A stretch of DNA of 64,000 nucleotides from Cryobacterium glucosi. GTDB taxonomy: Bacteria > Actinomycetota > Actinomycetes > Actinomycetales > Microbacteriaceae. The notes under the pieces are model-generated. The model saw nothing but the letters and a program-made list of their open reading frames with translations. It was not told the origin of the DNA and made no database searches. A program made the position numbers and the translations under genes. Positions 34,509 to 42,524 of this stretch are shown here, piece after piece; the stretch's first letter is position 1; each line of letters begins with the position of its first letter. The DNA lies in the NCBI RefSeq assembly GCF_004402235.1, contig NZ_SOFS01000015.1, forward strand, positions 62,001-126,000, in the 5' to 3' direction.

Positions 34509-35852
34509 GTGGCAGTAGCCGAGGGCGCTGCGGGGAACCACGATCACGCGAGGCGCGGCGGGCACGCTGACGCGGCATCCGCCCGCCCGGTCGCCGAGCA
34601 CCTCGACTGGATCCTGGGGCAGTTGCCCATTCTCGAGCCCGTCCGGGTCCCGCTCGAACACGCGCTCGGGCTCGCCCTTGCCGAGGACGTCACAAGCGCG
34701 ACGGACACCCCGCCGTTCGACAACTCGGCGATGGACGGCTACGCCGTGCGGCGCGCCGACCTGCTCGCCGCGACCCCCATGAGCCCGGTCGTGCTGCCCG
34801 TCGTCGCCGACCTCGCCGCCGGTACCGCACAGAACCCGCGCATCGACGCCGGGCAGGTCGCCCGGATCATGACCGGGGCGCCGATCCCCGACGGGGCGGA
34901 TGCCGTCGTGCCGATCGAGGACACCGACCGGGGCATCGACCGGGTCGGCATCCTCAGGGTGCCGGAGCCGGCAGCCCACATTCGCAGGGCCGGCAGCGAC
35001 GCCGCAGCCGGCGACACCATACTGCGGGCAGGGACGACGCTCTGGCCCACCCGGATCGCCGCAGCCGCGAGCGCCGGCCGCGCTGAGTTGCTCGTGCACC
35101 CGGCGCCCCGCGTCGCGGTGATCTCGACCGGCGACGAGCTCATCGTGCCCGGCACCCCCGCGCGGCGAGGCCAGATCCCCGACTCCAACTCGTACCTGCT
35201 CGCCGCTGCAGTGGCCCAGGCCGGCGGCGTCGTGCACCGGATCGGGGCGGTCCCCGACAACGAGGAGTCCCTGCGCACCGTGCTCGACTCCCTCATCGGC
35301 ACGGTCGACGCGATCATCCTCTCCGGAGGCGTCAGCGTGGGAGCGTACGACGTCGTCAAGGCGGTGCTCGCCCCGCTCGGCGTGTGGTTCGGCCCGGTGC
35401 GGATGCAGCCCGGCAAGCCGCAGGGCTTCGGCCGCCTGCCCGCAGCCGGCACCGGCAGCAACAGCACCACCGGGAAGACAGGCTCCGCCGGAAGCGCCGC
35501 GCTCGGCCCGATCGTGTTCGCCCTGCCCGGCAACCCGGTGAGCGCGTTCGTCTCGTTCGAGGCCTTTGTACGCCCGGCGCTCCTGTTCATGGGCGGCCAC
35601 GGCACCACCACCCGTCCGACGATCACGGGGACCGTCGCCCGCGGTTGGAGCTCACCGAGCGGCCGCCAGCAGTACATGCCCGTCGTCTGCGAGCGTCGTG
35701 GCCAGGAGACCCTCGTGTGGCCGGCCACCTCCGGCGGTTCCGGCTCGCACCTCGTCGCGGGACTCGGCCAGGCCGAGGGTCTCGCCATCGTTCCGGAGGA
35801 GTCCGACACCGTGGCTGAGGGCGACCTGCTCCCGGTCATGCTGGTGATATGA
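34509..35852 (+). CDS. moeA: Molybdopterin molybdenumtransferase MoeA
   Basis: 447 aa. MoeA inserts molybdate into adenylylated molybdopterin. Domains: LEHALGLALAEDVTSATDTPPFDNSAMDGYAVRRADL (domain I), RIMTGAPIPDGADAVVPIEDT (catalytic loop), VAVISTGDELIVPG and LSGGVSVGAYDVVK (MogA-like domain III), ALPGNPVSAFVSFEAFVRPALL. An insert of about 20 low-complexity residues (AAGTGSNSTTGKTGSAGSA) interrupts the MogA-like domain. The GTG at 34509, two bases after the moeB stop, has GGAG upstream. Its stop overlaps an ATG of moaC. Confidence 0.93.
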   Translation: MAVAEGAAGNHDHARRGGHADAASARPVAEHLDWILGQLPILEPVRVPLEHALGLALAEDVTSATDTPPFDNSAMDGYAVRRADLLAATPMSPVVLPVVADLAAGTAQNPRIDAGQVARIMTGAPIPDGADAVVPIEDTDRGIDRVGILRVPEPAAHIRRAGSDAAAGDTILRAGTTLWPTRIAAAASAGRAELLVHPAPRVAVISTGDELIVPGTPARRGQIPDSNSYLLAAAVAQAGGVVHRIGAVPDNEESLRTVLDSLIGTVDAIILSGGVSVGAYDVVKAVLAPLGVWFGPVRMQPGKPQGFGRLPAAGTGSNSTTGKTGSAGSAALGPIVFALPGNPVSAFVSFEAFVRPALLFMGGHGTTTRPTITGTVARGWSSPSGRQQYMPVVCERRGQETLVWPATSGGSGSHLVAGLGQAEGLAIVPEESDTVAEGDLLPVMLVI

Positions 35853-35870
35853 GTCATGCTGGTGGTATGA
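35835..35870. repeat. 18-bp tandem duplication at the moeA/moaC junction
   Basis: Two adjacent 18-bp units (gtcatgctggtgatatga and gtcatgctggtggtatga, one mismatch) span the moeA stop and the moaC start. Each unit contains an ATGA, so moaC has two equally placed in-frame ATGs, at 35849 and 35867. Confidence 0.9.
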
Positions 35871-36412
35871 CTTCCGCCCGAGACGAAACCGCCGCCGCCA
35901 GACCCGAAGGGCACGCTGCGCCGAATGCGCAGGTCGGGCAGCCGTTCACGCATCTCAATACCGCCGGCCAGGCCCGGATGGTCGACGTGACCGAGAAGCA
36001 GCCGACCGTGCGCAGCGCGACCGCCGCGGGTTTCGTATTCTGCGGGCCCCGCGTGGTCGCCGCGCTGCGCGACGGCACGACGCCCAAGGGCGATGTGCTC
36101 GCCGTCGCGCGCATCGCGGGCATCCAGGGCGCGAAGAAGTGCGCGGACCTGCTCCCCCTCGCCCATGTGATCGGGGTGCACGGCGCGGCTGTCGACCTCA
36201 CGATCGAAGACACCGGCGTGCGGGTGGCGGCGACCATCCGCACGGCCGACCGCACCGGCGTCGAGATGGAGGCGCTCACGGCCGTGTCGATCGCTGCGCT
36301 GGCGGTCGTCGACATGGTGAAGGGACTCGACAAGTCCGTCAGCATCGGGGACATCCGCCTGATCAGCAAGACCGGCGGCAAGTCCGGCGACTGGCTGCGC
36401 CCCGCGGAGTAG
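35849..36412 (+). CDS. moaC: Cyclic pyranopterin monophosphate synthase MoaC
   Basis: 187 aa (181 if started at the ATG at 35867). MoaC completes the first step of molybdopterin synthesis. Signature regions: FTHLNTAGQARMVDVTEKQPTVRSATA, GDVLAVARIAGIQGAKKCADLLPLAHVIG (active site with KK and the conserved His), GVEMEALTAVSIAALAVVDMVKGLDKSVSIGDIRLISKTGGKSGDW. The upstream ATG overlaps the moeA stop as ATGA; an 18-bp duplication provides a second, equivalent start. The first 30 residues are poorly conserved. Confidence 0.95.
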   Translation: MSHAGGMTSARDETAAARPEGHAAPNAQVGQPFTHLNTAGQARMVDVTEKQPTVRSATAAGFVFCGPRVVAALRDGTTPKGDVLAVARIAGIQGAKKCADLLPLAHVIGVHGAAVDLTIEDTGVRVAATIRTADRTGVEMEALTAVSIAALAVVDMVKGLDKSVSIGDIRLISKTGGKSGDWLRPAE

Positions 36413-36420
36413 GACCGCCC

Positions 36421-37155
36421 ATGCCTGAAGCCCTCACCCCTCAGGTCGACCTGATCGTGCTTGCGGGCGGCCGCGGCAGCCGGCTCGGCGGCGCCGTCAA
36501 GGCCGCCGTCGACGTCGCGGGCCGCACACTGCTTTCCCGGGTGCTCGACGCTCGGACCCTCGCCCGTCGAGTCGTCGTCGTCGGGCCGGCGTCAGCACGG
36601 GTCGCCGCCGGCCCCGAGGCGGCCGGAGTGCTCTGGGCGCTCGAGGATCCCCCGTTCGGCGGCCCCGTCGCGGGCATCGCCGCCGGCCTCGCGGCCCTCG
36701 CGGCACCCTCACCCGCAACCTCAGCCGGCGCCCCGGCCGATGCCCCGGCCGAGTGGCTGCTCGTCCTCGCGTGCGACCTGCCCTGGGCGGCGGATGCCGC
36801 CGGCACCCTCGTCGCAGCCCTCGCCGACCAGGCCCTCGCCGACCGCGCAGGCAGGAACACCACCGGCACAGACGCCCTGGACGGCCTGCACCTGTCCGAC
36901 CCGGACGGTCACCCCCAGTGGCTCGCCGGTCTCTACCGGGCGAGCACCCTCCGGGACGCCGCGGCACGCCTCGGCCCCGCAGCGAACGGCGCGAGCATGC
37001 GCGCCCTCCTGTCCGGGCTTCGGCTCGTCGGGGTCCGTGACGACTCGGGAAGCAGCCGCGACGTGGACACGTGGCAGGATGTTGAGTGGAGCACCGCGCT
37101 CCTGTCGGGACCCAGCCCGGTCAGCACCACCCCTCCGAGGAGCGACACCCCATGA
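36421..37155 (+). CDS. mobA: MobA-like molybdenum cofactor guanylyltransferase
   Basis: 244 aa. Nucleotidyltransferase fold with DLIVLAGGRGSRLGGAVKAAVDVAG (GTP loop with Lys) and LLVLACDLPWAADAAGTLV (metal-binding Asp). It would add GMP to Mo-molybdopterin, making the MGD cofactor needed by NarG and FdhF2. GAVKAA is looser than the classical GxDKG, so the GMP/CMP choice is inferred from the operon. It ends with an ATGA overlap into the DUF6457 gene. Confidence 0.82.
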   Translation: MPEALTPQVDLIVLAGGRGSRLGGAVKAAVDVAGRTLLSRVLDARTLARRVVVVGPASARVAAGPEAAGVLWALEDPPFGGPVAGIAAGLAALAAPSPATSAGAPADAPAEWLLVLACDLPWAADAAGTLVAALADQALADRAGRNTTGTDALDGLHLSDPDGHPQWLAGLYRASTLRDAAARLGPAANGASMRALLSGLRLVGVRDDSGSSRDVDTWQDVEWSTALLSGPSPVSTTPPRSDTP

Positions 37156-37439
37156 GCACCTCCACCCCCCTGCCTCCCGAGGCCCTCGACGACTGGCTTG
37201 CCGTCCTCGCCGCCGGGCTCGACCTCGATCCGGCCGACGTGCCGGTCGGCACTCTCCTCGACGTCGCCCGCGACGTCGCGCACGGCGTCGCCCGCCCCGC
37301 CGCCCCGCTCAGCACGTTCCTCGTCGGTTTCGCCGCTGCCCGCAACGGCGGCACCGCAGCAGACATCGAGCAGGCCTGCGCCACCGCCACCGGGCTGGCC
37401 CTCGAGTGGGCGAAGACACACCCCACCGAGACCCGCTAG
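37152..37439 (+). CDS. DUF6457 family small protein in the molybdenum cofactor operon
   Basis: 95 aa, predicted helical: LDDWLAVLAAGLDLDPADVPVGTLLDVARDVAHGVARPAAPLSTFLVGFAAARNGG. It resembles DUF6457, found in Actinobacteria next to mobA or fused to it; no function known. GAGGAG precedes the ATG; the start overlaps the mobA stop and its stop overlaps the moaD GTG (TAGTG), so it is translated in step with both. That tight coupling suggests a role in cofactor assembly or MobA function. Confidence 0.72.
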   Translation: MSTSTPLPPEALDDWLAVLAAGLDLDPADVPVGTLLDVARDVAHGVARPAAPLSTFLVGFAAARNGGTAADIEQACATATGLALEWAKTHPTETR

Positions 37440-37678
37440 TGGCCGGCATCCGCTTCTTCGCGGCCGTGGCAGAGTCCGCGGGCACCGAGACCACGACCGT
37501 CGACGTTGCGAGCATCGGCGATCTCCGTACGCTCCTGGCCGACCGGCACGGCGCCGAGTTCGCCAGGATCCTGTCGCGCTGTTCCCTGCTGGTCAACGGC
37601 ATCAGGGCAGCGGATGACGCGGTGCCCCTCGCCGGGACCGACACCGTCGACGTGTTGCCCCCCTTCGCCGGCGGCTGA
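37439..37678 (+). CDS. moaD: MoaD, molybdopterin synthase small subunit
   Basis: 79 aa ubiquitin-like sulfur carrier ending in the required Gly-Gly (VLPPFAGG). Core residues: IRFFAAVAESAGTETTTVDV and CSLLVNGIRAADDAVPLAGTDTVDVLPP. Its thiocarboxylated C-terminus supplies sulfur to MoaE. The GTG at 37439 overlaps the previous TAG. Its partner MoaE is about 18 kb away at 55640-56080, while the activating MoeB-rhodanese is in the same operon. Confidence 0.93.
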   Translation: MAGIRFFAAVAESAGTETTTVDVASIGDLRTLLADRHGAEFARILSRCSLLVNGIRAADDAVPLAGTDTVDVLPPFAGG

Positions 37679-37807
37679 ACCGCAGATCGACGCGGACCGG
37701 GTGTGAGCGGCACGATCCGACTGACCGGGCCTGATCGGAGGGGAATGATTTTTCACGGTGTTCCGCGATTGTCGAGGTCCGCACGCACGGTCAGGGTGGT
37801 AGTTACG

Positions 37808-37821
37808 CGGGCCGCACGGCC
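37808..37821. promoter_or_regulatory. Inverted repeat in the narK leader
   Basis: GGGCC-GCAC-GGCCC in the 169-bp gap between moaD and narK, just upstream of the narK ribosome site. It could be the end of the cofactor operon (a weak terminator) or a leader structure. No FNR-like TTGAT-N4-ATCAA box was seen. Confidence 0.3.
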
Positions 37822-37847
37822 CGAAACCACCTAGTCCGAGGAAGCAC

Positions 37848-39170
37848 ATGTCAGTCCCTTCCGCACTCGTCTCGTCGAAGCTCAAACCAGACCTCTCCAA
37901 CTGGGATCCGGAGAATGAAGAAACCTGGGATCCCAAGCTCGCGTGGCGCACCCTGTGGATCACGACCTTCAGCCTGACGCTTGCCTTTGCGGCCTGGTAC
38001 CTCGTGAGCGCGATCGCCCCACGTCTGAACGACATCGGCTATTCCCTCGCGCCCGGCCAGCTCTACTGGCTTGTGGCCATCCCCGGACTCGCCGGCGGAT
38101 TGCTGCGACTCGTCTTCATGTTCCTGCCGCCGATCATGGGCACCCGGTCCCTCGTGGCCATGTCGTCCGCCCTCCTCGTCCTGCCGATGCTCGGTTGGAC
38201 GCTCGCGGCCCGCGACACTGCGACCCCATACTGGGTGCTGCTCGCGCTCGCCTTCTCCGCGGGCATCGGCGGAGGGACGTTTTCCGGATTCATGGCCTCG
38301 ACCAGCTACTTCTTCCCCAAGCGCCTCGCCGGCACCGCGCTCGGACTTCAGGCGGGCATCGGTAACTTCGGGATCGGCCTCATGCAGCTGCTACTGCCGT
38401 GGGTCGTCGGCTTCGGCCTGCTCGGCACCGCGGCGCTCACCCCTCAGAGCAGCGCCAAGGGCGACCTGGTCTGGCTGCACAACGGCGGCCTCGTCCTGAT
38501 CCCCTGGGCACTCCTCGCCGTCGTCCTCGCGATCGTCTATCTGCGCCGGGTCCCGGTCACGGCGAACTTCCGCCAGCAGATGGACATCTTCAGGATCAAG
38601 CACACCTGGATCATGACGGCCATCTACCTGATGAGTTTCGGTGCGTACAGCGGCCTCGCTGCACAGATGGGCCTGATCATCCTGAACGTCTACGGGCACT
38701 TTCCCGATGCCCCGAATCCGCTCGCCTTCGCCTTCATCGGCCCCGTCGTCGGCGCCCTCGTGCGCGCGGCCAGCGGTCCGTTCTGCGACAGGTGGGGCGG
38801 CGCGATCTTCACCCTGATCGGGGGTATCGGTATGACCGTCGGCACCGTGGTCACCGCGTTCTTCCTCAGCCCGAGCAGCGTGTCCGACTTCTGGGGCTTC
38901 CTCACCGGGATGCTCATCATCTTCACCTTCGCGGGATTTGCGAACGCCGGCACGTTCAAGCAGATGCCGATGATCTTCCCCAAGCGGCAGGCCGGCGGGG
39001 CGATCGCCTGGACGAGCGCCATCGCGGCTTTCGGCCCGTTCATCGTAGGCATCGCGCTCACGGCGATCAGTCCCACCACGTTCTTCGTCGGCTGCGCGGT
39101 CTTCTGCGTCTTCTGCACCTGGCTCGCGTGGCACTACTACGCACGTCCCGGCGCTCCGTACCCGAGCTGA
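37848..39170 (+). CDS. narK: Nitrate/nitrite transporter NarK (MFS)
   Basis: 440 aa, about 12 membrane helices. Signature of the nitrate-nitrite porter family: AGIGGGTFSGFMASTSYFFPKRLAGTALGLQAGIGNFGIGLMQLLLPWVVG (nitrate signature with GNFG) and FANAGTFKQMPMIFPKRQAGGAIAWTSAIAAFGPF. It should import nitrate and/or exchange it for nitrite. GAGGAAG precedes the ATG. It is convergent to narGHJI; two hairpins separate them. Confidence 0.93.
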   Translation: MSVPSALVSSKLKPDLSNWDPENEETWDPKLAWRTLWITTFSLTLAFAAWYLVSAIAPRLNDIGYSLAPGQLYWLVAIPGLAGGLLRLVFMFLPPIMGTRSLVAMSSALLVLPMLGWTLAARDTATPYWVLLALAFSAGIGGGTFSGFMASTSYFFPKRLAGTALGLQAGIGNFGIGLMQLLLPWVVGFGLLGTAALTPQSSAKGDLVWLHNGGLVLIPWALLAVVLAIVYLRRVPVTANFRQQMDIFRIKHTWIMTAIYLMSFGAYSGLAAQMGLIILNVYGHFPDAPNPLAFAFIGPVVGALVRAASGPFCDRWGGAIFTLIGGIGMTVGTVVTAFFLSPSSVSDFWGFLTGMLIIFTFAGFANAGTFKQMPMIFPKRQAGGAIAWTSAIAAFGPFIVGIALTAISPTTFFVGCAVFCVFCTWLAWHYYARPGAPYPS

Positions 39171-39216
39171 CCGGCACCACCCGACCGCCGGCTCAGCGCA
39201 CCACCTGGCACCACCA

Positions 39217-39256
39217 CGACGAAGGCCCCCGCTCTCTGGAGCGGGGGCCTTCGTCG
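39217..39256 (+). terminator. Rho-independent-type terminator of narK
   Basis: Perfect 18-bp stem (39217-39234 and 39239-39256) with a 4-nt loop, 46 bp after the narK stop. It is one of the strongest hairpins in the window and faces the convergent nar operon. Confidence 0.85.
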
Positions 39257-39313
39257 CGCCCGCCCGGTCTTCCTGAGTTAACACGGGGATGAGCGAAGAC
39301 CAACGGGGACGAC

Positions 39314-39350
39314 GAAGCGCCCGCACGATTCGGTGTCGTGCGGGCGCTTC
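39314..39350 (-). terminator. Terminator of the narGHJI operon
   Basis: Perfect 15-bp stem (39314-39328 and 39336-39350) with a 7-nt TTCGGTG loop, 27 bp beyond the narI stop on the minus strand. Together with the narK hairpin it forms a back-to-back barrier between convergent operons. Confidence 0.82.
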
Positions 39351-39376
39351 TCTGGAGCGAAGTGAGGCGGGTCCGG

Positions 39377-40150
39377 CTAGCGGCGAGCGTCGTCCCTGTC
39401 CCTGGCGGATGCCGGCAGTACGCTCTTCTCCCAGCCGCGGCGGGCCTTGCGCGCGCCGGATCCCCGGTGAGAGTCGCGCGACCTGTAGACGATGTACGGT
39501 CTCACGATGTAGCCGATCGGGGCCGAGAACACGTGCACGAGCCTGGTGAACGGCCAGAGCAGGAACAGCAGGGTCGCGGTCAGTACGTGCAGCTGGAAGA
39601 AGAACGGCACATGAGCCATCAGCGACGGGTCCGGCTGGGCCGAGAGCAGCCCGCGCACCCACGGTGAGATGGTTCCGCGGTAGTCGTAGCCGGCACCGAG
39701 CACCTGGAACAGCACGGTGGCGGTGGTCCCGAACAGCAGGGTCGCCCCGAGGAGCAGGTACATGACCTTGTCCATCACCGTTGTGGCGAGCAGCACCCGG
39801 GTGTTCAGCCGCCGCCGGTAGATCAGGATCGCAAGCCCGGCGAGGGTGAGGACGGCCGCGATACTGCCGAGCCAGGTCGCGCCGACGTGGTAGATCTCAT
39901 TGGAGACGCCGACGAATTCGAGCCATTCCTCGGGAACCAGGAGCCCGACGACGTGGCCGCCGAGAACCATCAGGATGCCGTAGTGGAACATCGGTGATCC
40001 CCAGCGAAGCAGCCGGTTCTCGTAGACCTGGCTCGACCGGGAAGTCCAGCCGAACTGGTCGTGCCGGTACCGGAAGATGTGGCCGACCACGAACACGGCC
40101 ATGGCCGCGTACGGGAACGCCACCCACAGTAGAAAGTCGATCGGGTTCAT
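39377..40150 (-). CDS. narI: Respiratory nitrate reductase gamma subunit NarI
   Basis: 257 aa, five membrane helices. NarI holds two b-type hemes and passes quinol electrons to NarH. Family residues: FRYRHDQFGWTSRSSQVYENRLLRWGSPMFHYGILMVLGGHVVGLLVP with heme His, and FFFQLHVLTATLLFLLWPFTRLVHVFSAPIGYIVRPYIVYRSR with the C-terminal heme His pair. The ATG overlaps the narJ stop (ATGA). The last 25 residues are basic and cytoplasmic. Confidence 0.95.
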   Translation of the reverse strand: MNPIDFLLWVAFPYAAMAVFVVGHIFRYRHDQFGWTSRSSQVYENRLLRWGSPMFHYGILMVLGGHVVGLLVPEEWLEFVGVSNEIYHVGATWLGSIAAVLTLAGLAILIYRRRLNTRVLLATTVMDKVMYLLLGATLLFGTTATVLFQVLGAGYDYRGTISPWVRGLLSAQPDPSLMAHVPFFFQLHVLTATLLFLLWPFTRLVHVFSAPIGYIVRPYIVYRSRDSHRGSGARKARRGWEKSVLPASARDRDDARR

Positions 40151-40839
40151 ACCCTGAGTTCCTCACTCGCGATGCCGGACGGCGAAAATGGTTTGAGATT
40201 GCCGAGGAAGGTCATGCCGACCGTCTCCGTCGGCGGGCCCTCGTTCACGAGGTTCAGGTAGCGTTCGCGGGTTTCCTCATCGATGCTCGGGAGTGAGAGG
40301 GAGACCGCTTCGACGACGTGCGCGTACGGGCTCTCGATGGTCTCGAGTGCGGTGCGGAGCACCTCGATCCCGTCGCGGTGTGCCGCCAGCAGCTCCTGTG
40401 CGATGGGCGAATCGCTGAGCGCCGAGAATTCGAGCACCATCGGAAGGTAGTCGGGCAGTTCGTCCGCCGCGACCTCCCAGCCGGCCGCGCGATACGCCTC
40501 GACGAAGCGCACCAGCGCCATGCCCCGGCGACGGGTGTCGCCGGCGGCGTAGTACGAGAGGTACGGGCAGCACTTGCGTTTGAGGTCGAACGTGGCCGTG
40601 AAGTGCACCTCGAGCTGCTGCTGGCCCATGGTGCCGGCCGCGCCAAGGAACGCCTCGAAGGCGTGCCGAAGCGGGTCGGGCAGCAGCGTGACCGATTCGG
40701 CGACGACCGCAAACCGCGCCCGGCGTTCGATGGTCGGATAATCGAGCAGGATCGACGCCGCCATGTGCGCGATGGCGCCGTCCTCCGCACTGAGCGGAAT
40801 CGCCCTGACGGTGCGCGGCGGAAGCTTCGGGAGCCTCAT
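40147..40839 (-). CDS. narJ: Nitrate reductase assembly chaperone NarJ
   Basis: 230 aa, TorD/NarJ-type helical chaperone that holds NarG during cofactor insertion. Landmarks: ILLDYPTIERRARFAVV, QQQLEVHFTATFDLKRKCCPYLSYYAAGDTRRRGMALVRF (the family's Y-V-x-T-F-D-x-x-R-R-x-x-L-Y-L-T-Y region) and DELPDYLPMVLEFSAL. Start and stop both overlap neighbours by ATGA. Confidence 0.93.
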   Translation of the reverse strand: MRLPKLPPRTVRAIPLSAEDGAIAHMAASILLDYPTIERRARFAVVAESVTLLPDPLRHAFEAFLGAAGTMGQQQLEVHFTATFDLKRKCCPYLSYYAAGDTRRRGMALVRFVEAYRAAGWEVAADELPDYLPMVLEFSALSDSPIAQELLAAHRDGIEVLRTALETIESPYAHVVEAVSLSLPSIDEETRERYLNLVNEGPPTETVGMTFLGNLKPFSPSGIASEELRV

Positions 40840-42524
40840 GCGGGGCTCCCGGTGTCGGCGACGGGCGGAATGATCGGCGGGATCGGGGGGAACAGGCCCT
40901 TCGGCGCCCCCGAGCCGTTCCAATTCAACAGGTTGAGCCGGCCGGGCGTTGTCGGCTTGGTCTTCTCCCCGCCCTTGCCGATCATCTCGTTGTAGTTGTC
41001 GACCGTCGCGTTGAACGGCATTCCCGGTGTCTTGCCATAGGGCCCTGCGGCGGTCGACGTCGGGCCGCCCATGCCGGGGCCGCCGTCGGTGTCGAGCGAG
41101 CACGCGAGCTCCTCGAGCTCGCGCGCCGTCTCGACGTGCGCCTTCGGGATCACGTAACGGTCCTCGTACTTGGCGATCGCGAGGAGGCGGTACATTGCTT
41201 CGATCTCGGTGCCGGTCATGCCGACGGCCTCGGGGATGGACTCGTCGCGGTCCCGGCCGAGGTTGATGTCGCGCATGTACGAACGCATCGCGGCGAGCTT
41301 CCGCAGCGAGGATTCGACCGGGACGACATCTCCGGCCGAGAACAGCCCGGCGAGGTATTCGACGGGGATGCGCAGCTTGTCGATGGCGGCGAACAGGGTG
41401 CGGGCGTCCTCACCGTCGTTGTTCGTCGTCGAGATGACGTCGACGACCGGGGACAGCGGCGGGATGTACCAGACCATCGGCATCGTTCGATACTCGGGGT
41501 GCAGCGGCAGGGCGACCTTGTACTCGGAGATGAGCTTGTAGATCGGGCTGTTCTGCGCGGCGAGGATCCAGTCGTCCTCCATGCCCTCCGCCTTCGCCGC
41601 GGCGATGACCTCGGGGTCGAACGGGTCGAGGAACACCCCGCGCTGGGCCTCGAGCAGGTCCTGGTCGTTCTCGATCGCGGCGGCGGCGAGCACGGCGTCG
41701 GCGTCGTAGAGCATCAGGCCCAGGTAGCGCAGTCGACCGACGCAGGTCTCCGAGCAGATGGTCGGCTTGCCCTGTTCGATCAGCGGATAGCAGAGGGTGC
41801 ACTTCTCCGCCTTGCCGGTCTTGTGGTTGAAGTAGACCTTCTTGTATGGGCAGGCCGAGACGCACATCCGCCAGCCGCGGCAGGCATCCTCGTCGACGAG
41901 GACGATGCCGTCCTCCTCGCGCTTGTACATCGCACCGGATGGGCACGCCGCGACGCAGGCCGGGTTCAGGCAGTGCTCACAGATCCGTGGCAGGTAGAAC
42001 ATGAAGGTGTTCTCGAACTCCATCTTCACGTGCTCGCTCATCGTCGCGAGGATGGGGTCCTCCGCCGCGGTCTCCTGGGAACCACCGAGGTCGTCGTCCC
42101 AGTTGCCTGACCACTTGATGTCCATGTTCTTGCCGGTCAGTAGGGATTTGGGTCGGGCGACGGGACTCTCGGTGCTGAGCGGAGCTTTGGTGAGCATGTC
42201 GTAGTCGTAGGTCCACGGCTCGTAGTAGTCGTCGATGACGGGCAGGTCGGGGTTGTTGAAGATCGTGGCGAGCCGCTTGAGCCGGCCGCCGGAGCGCAGT
42301 TTCAGGCGTCCGCGCTTGTTGCGCACCCAGCCGCCGTTCCACTTCTCCTGGTCCTCGTACCGCTTCGGGTAACCGAGGCCTGGCCGCGTCTCGACGTTGT
42401 TGAACCAGACGTATTCGACGCCGGTGCGGTTGGTCCAGACCTGCTTGCAGGTCACGGAGCAGGTGTGGCAGCCGATGCACTTGTCGAGATTCATGATCAT
42501 CGACATTTGGGCCATTACGCGCAT
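40836..42524 (-). CDS. narH: Respiratory nitrate reductase beta subunit NarH
   Basis: 562 aa Fe-S electron-transfer subunit. Cys clusters: CIGCHTCSVTCKQ at about residues 16-28, CEHCLNPACVAACPSGAMYKREEDGIVLVDEDACRGWRMCVSACPYKKVYFN in the middle (with Trp in the 3Fe-4S ligand set, CRGWRMC), and KAEKCTLCYPLIEQGKPTICSETCVGRLRYLG. The ATG at 42524 directly follows the narG TAA; AGGAGG from the end of narG is its ribosome site. N-terminus MRVMAQMSMIMNLDKC matches other actinobacterial NarH. Confidence 0.96.
   Translation of the reverse strand: MRVMAQMSMIMNLDKCIGCHTCSVTCKQVWTNRTGVEYVWFNNVETRPGLGYPKRYEDQEKWNGGWVRNKRGRLKLRSGGRLKRLATIFNNPDLPVIDDYYEPWTYDYDMLTKAPLSTESPVARPKSLLTGKNMDIKWSGNWDDDLGGSQETAAEDPILATMSEHVKMEFENTFMFYLPRICEHCLNPACVAACPSGAMYKREEDGIVLVDEDACRGWRMCVSACPYKKVYFNHKTGKAEKCTLCYPLIEQGKPTICSETCVGRLRYLGLMLYDADAVLAAAAIENDQDLLEAQRGVFLDPFDPEVIAAAKAEGMEDDWILAAQNSPIYKLISEYKVALPLHPEYRTMPMVWYIPPLSPVVDVISTTNNDGEDARTLFAAIDKLRIPVEYLAGLFSAGDVVPVESSLRKLAAMRSYMRDINLGRDRDESIPEAVGMTGTEIEAMYRLLAIAKYEDRYVIPKAHVETARELEELACSLDTDGGPGMGGPTSTAAGPYGKTPGMPFNATVDNYNEMIGKGGEKTKPTTPGRLNLLNWNGSGAPKGLFPPIPPIIPPVADTGSPA

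Noticed and set aside
37679-37847. FNR/Crp-type box upstream of narK
   Set aside because: No TTGAT-N4-ATCAA or similar symmetrical element could be found; only a short GGGCC/GGCCC repeat is present.
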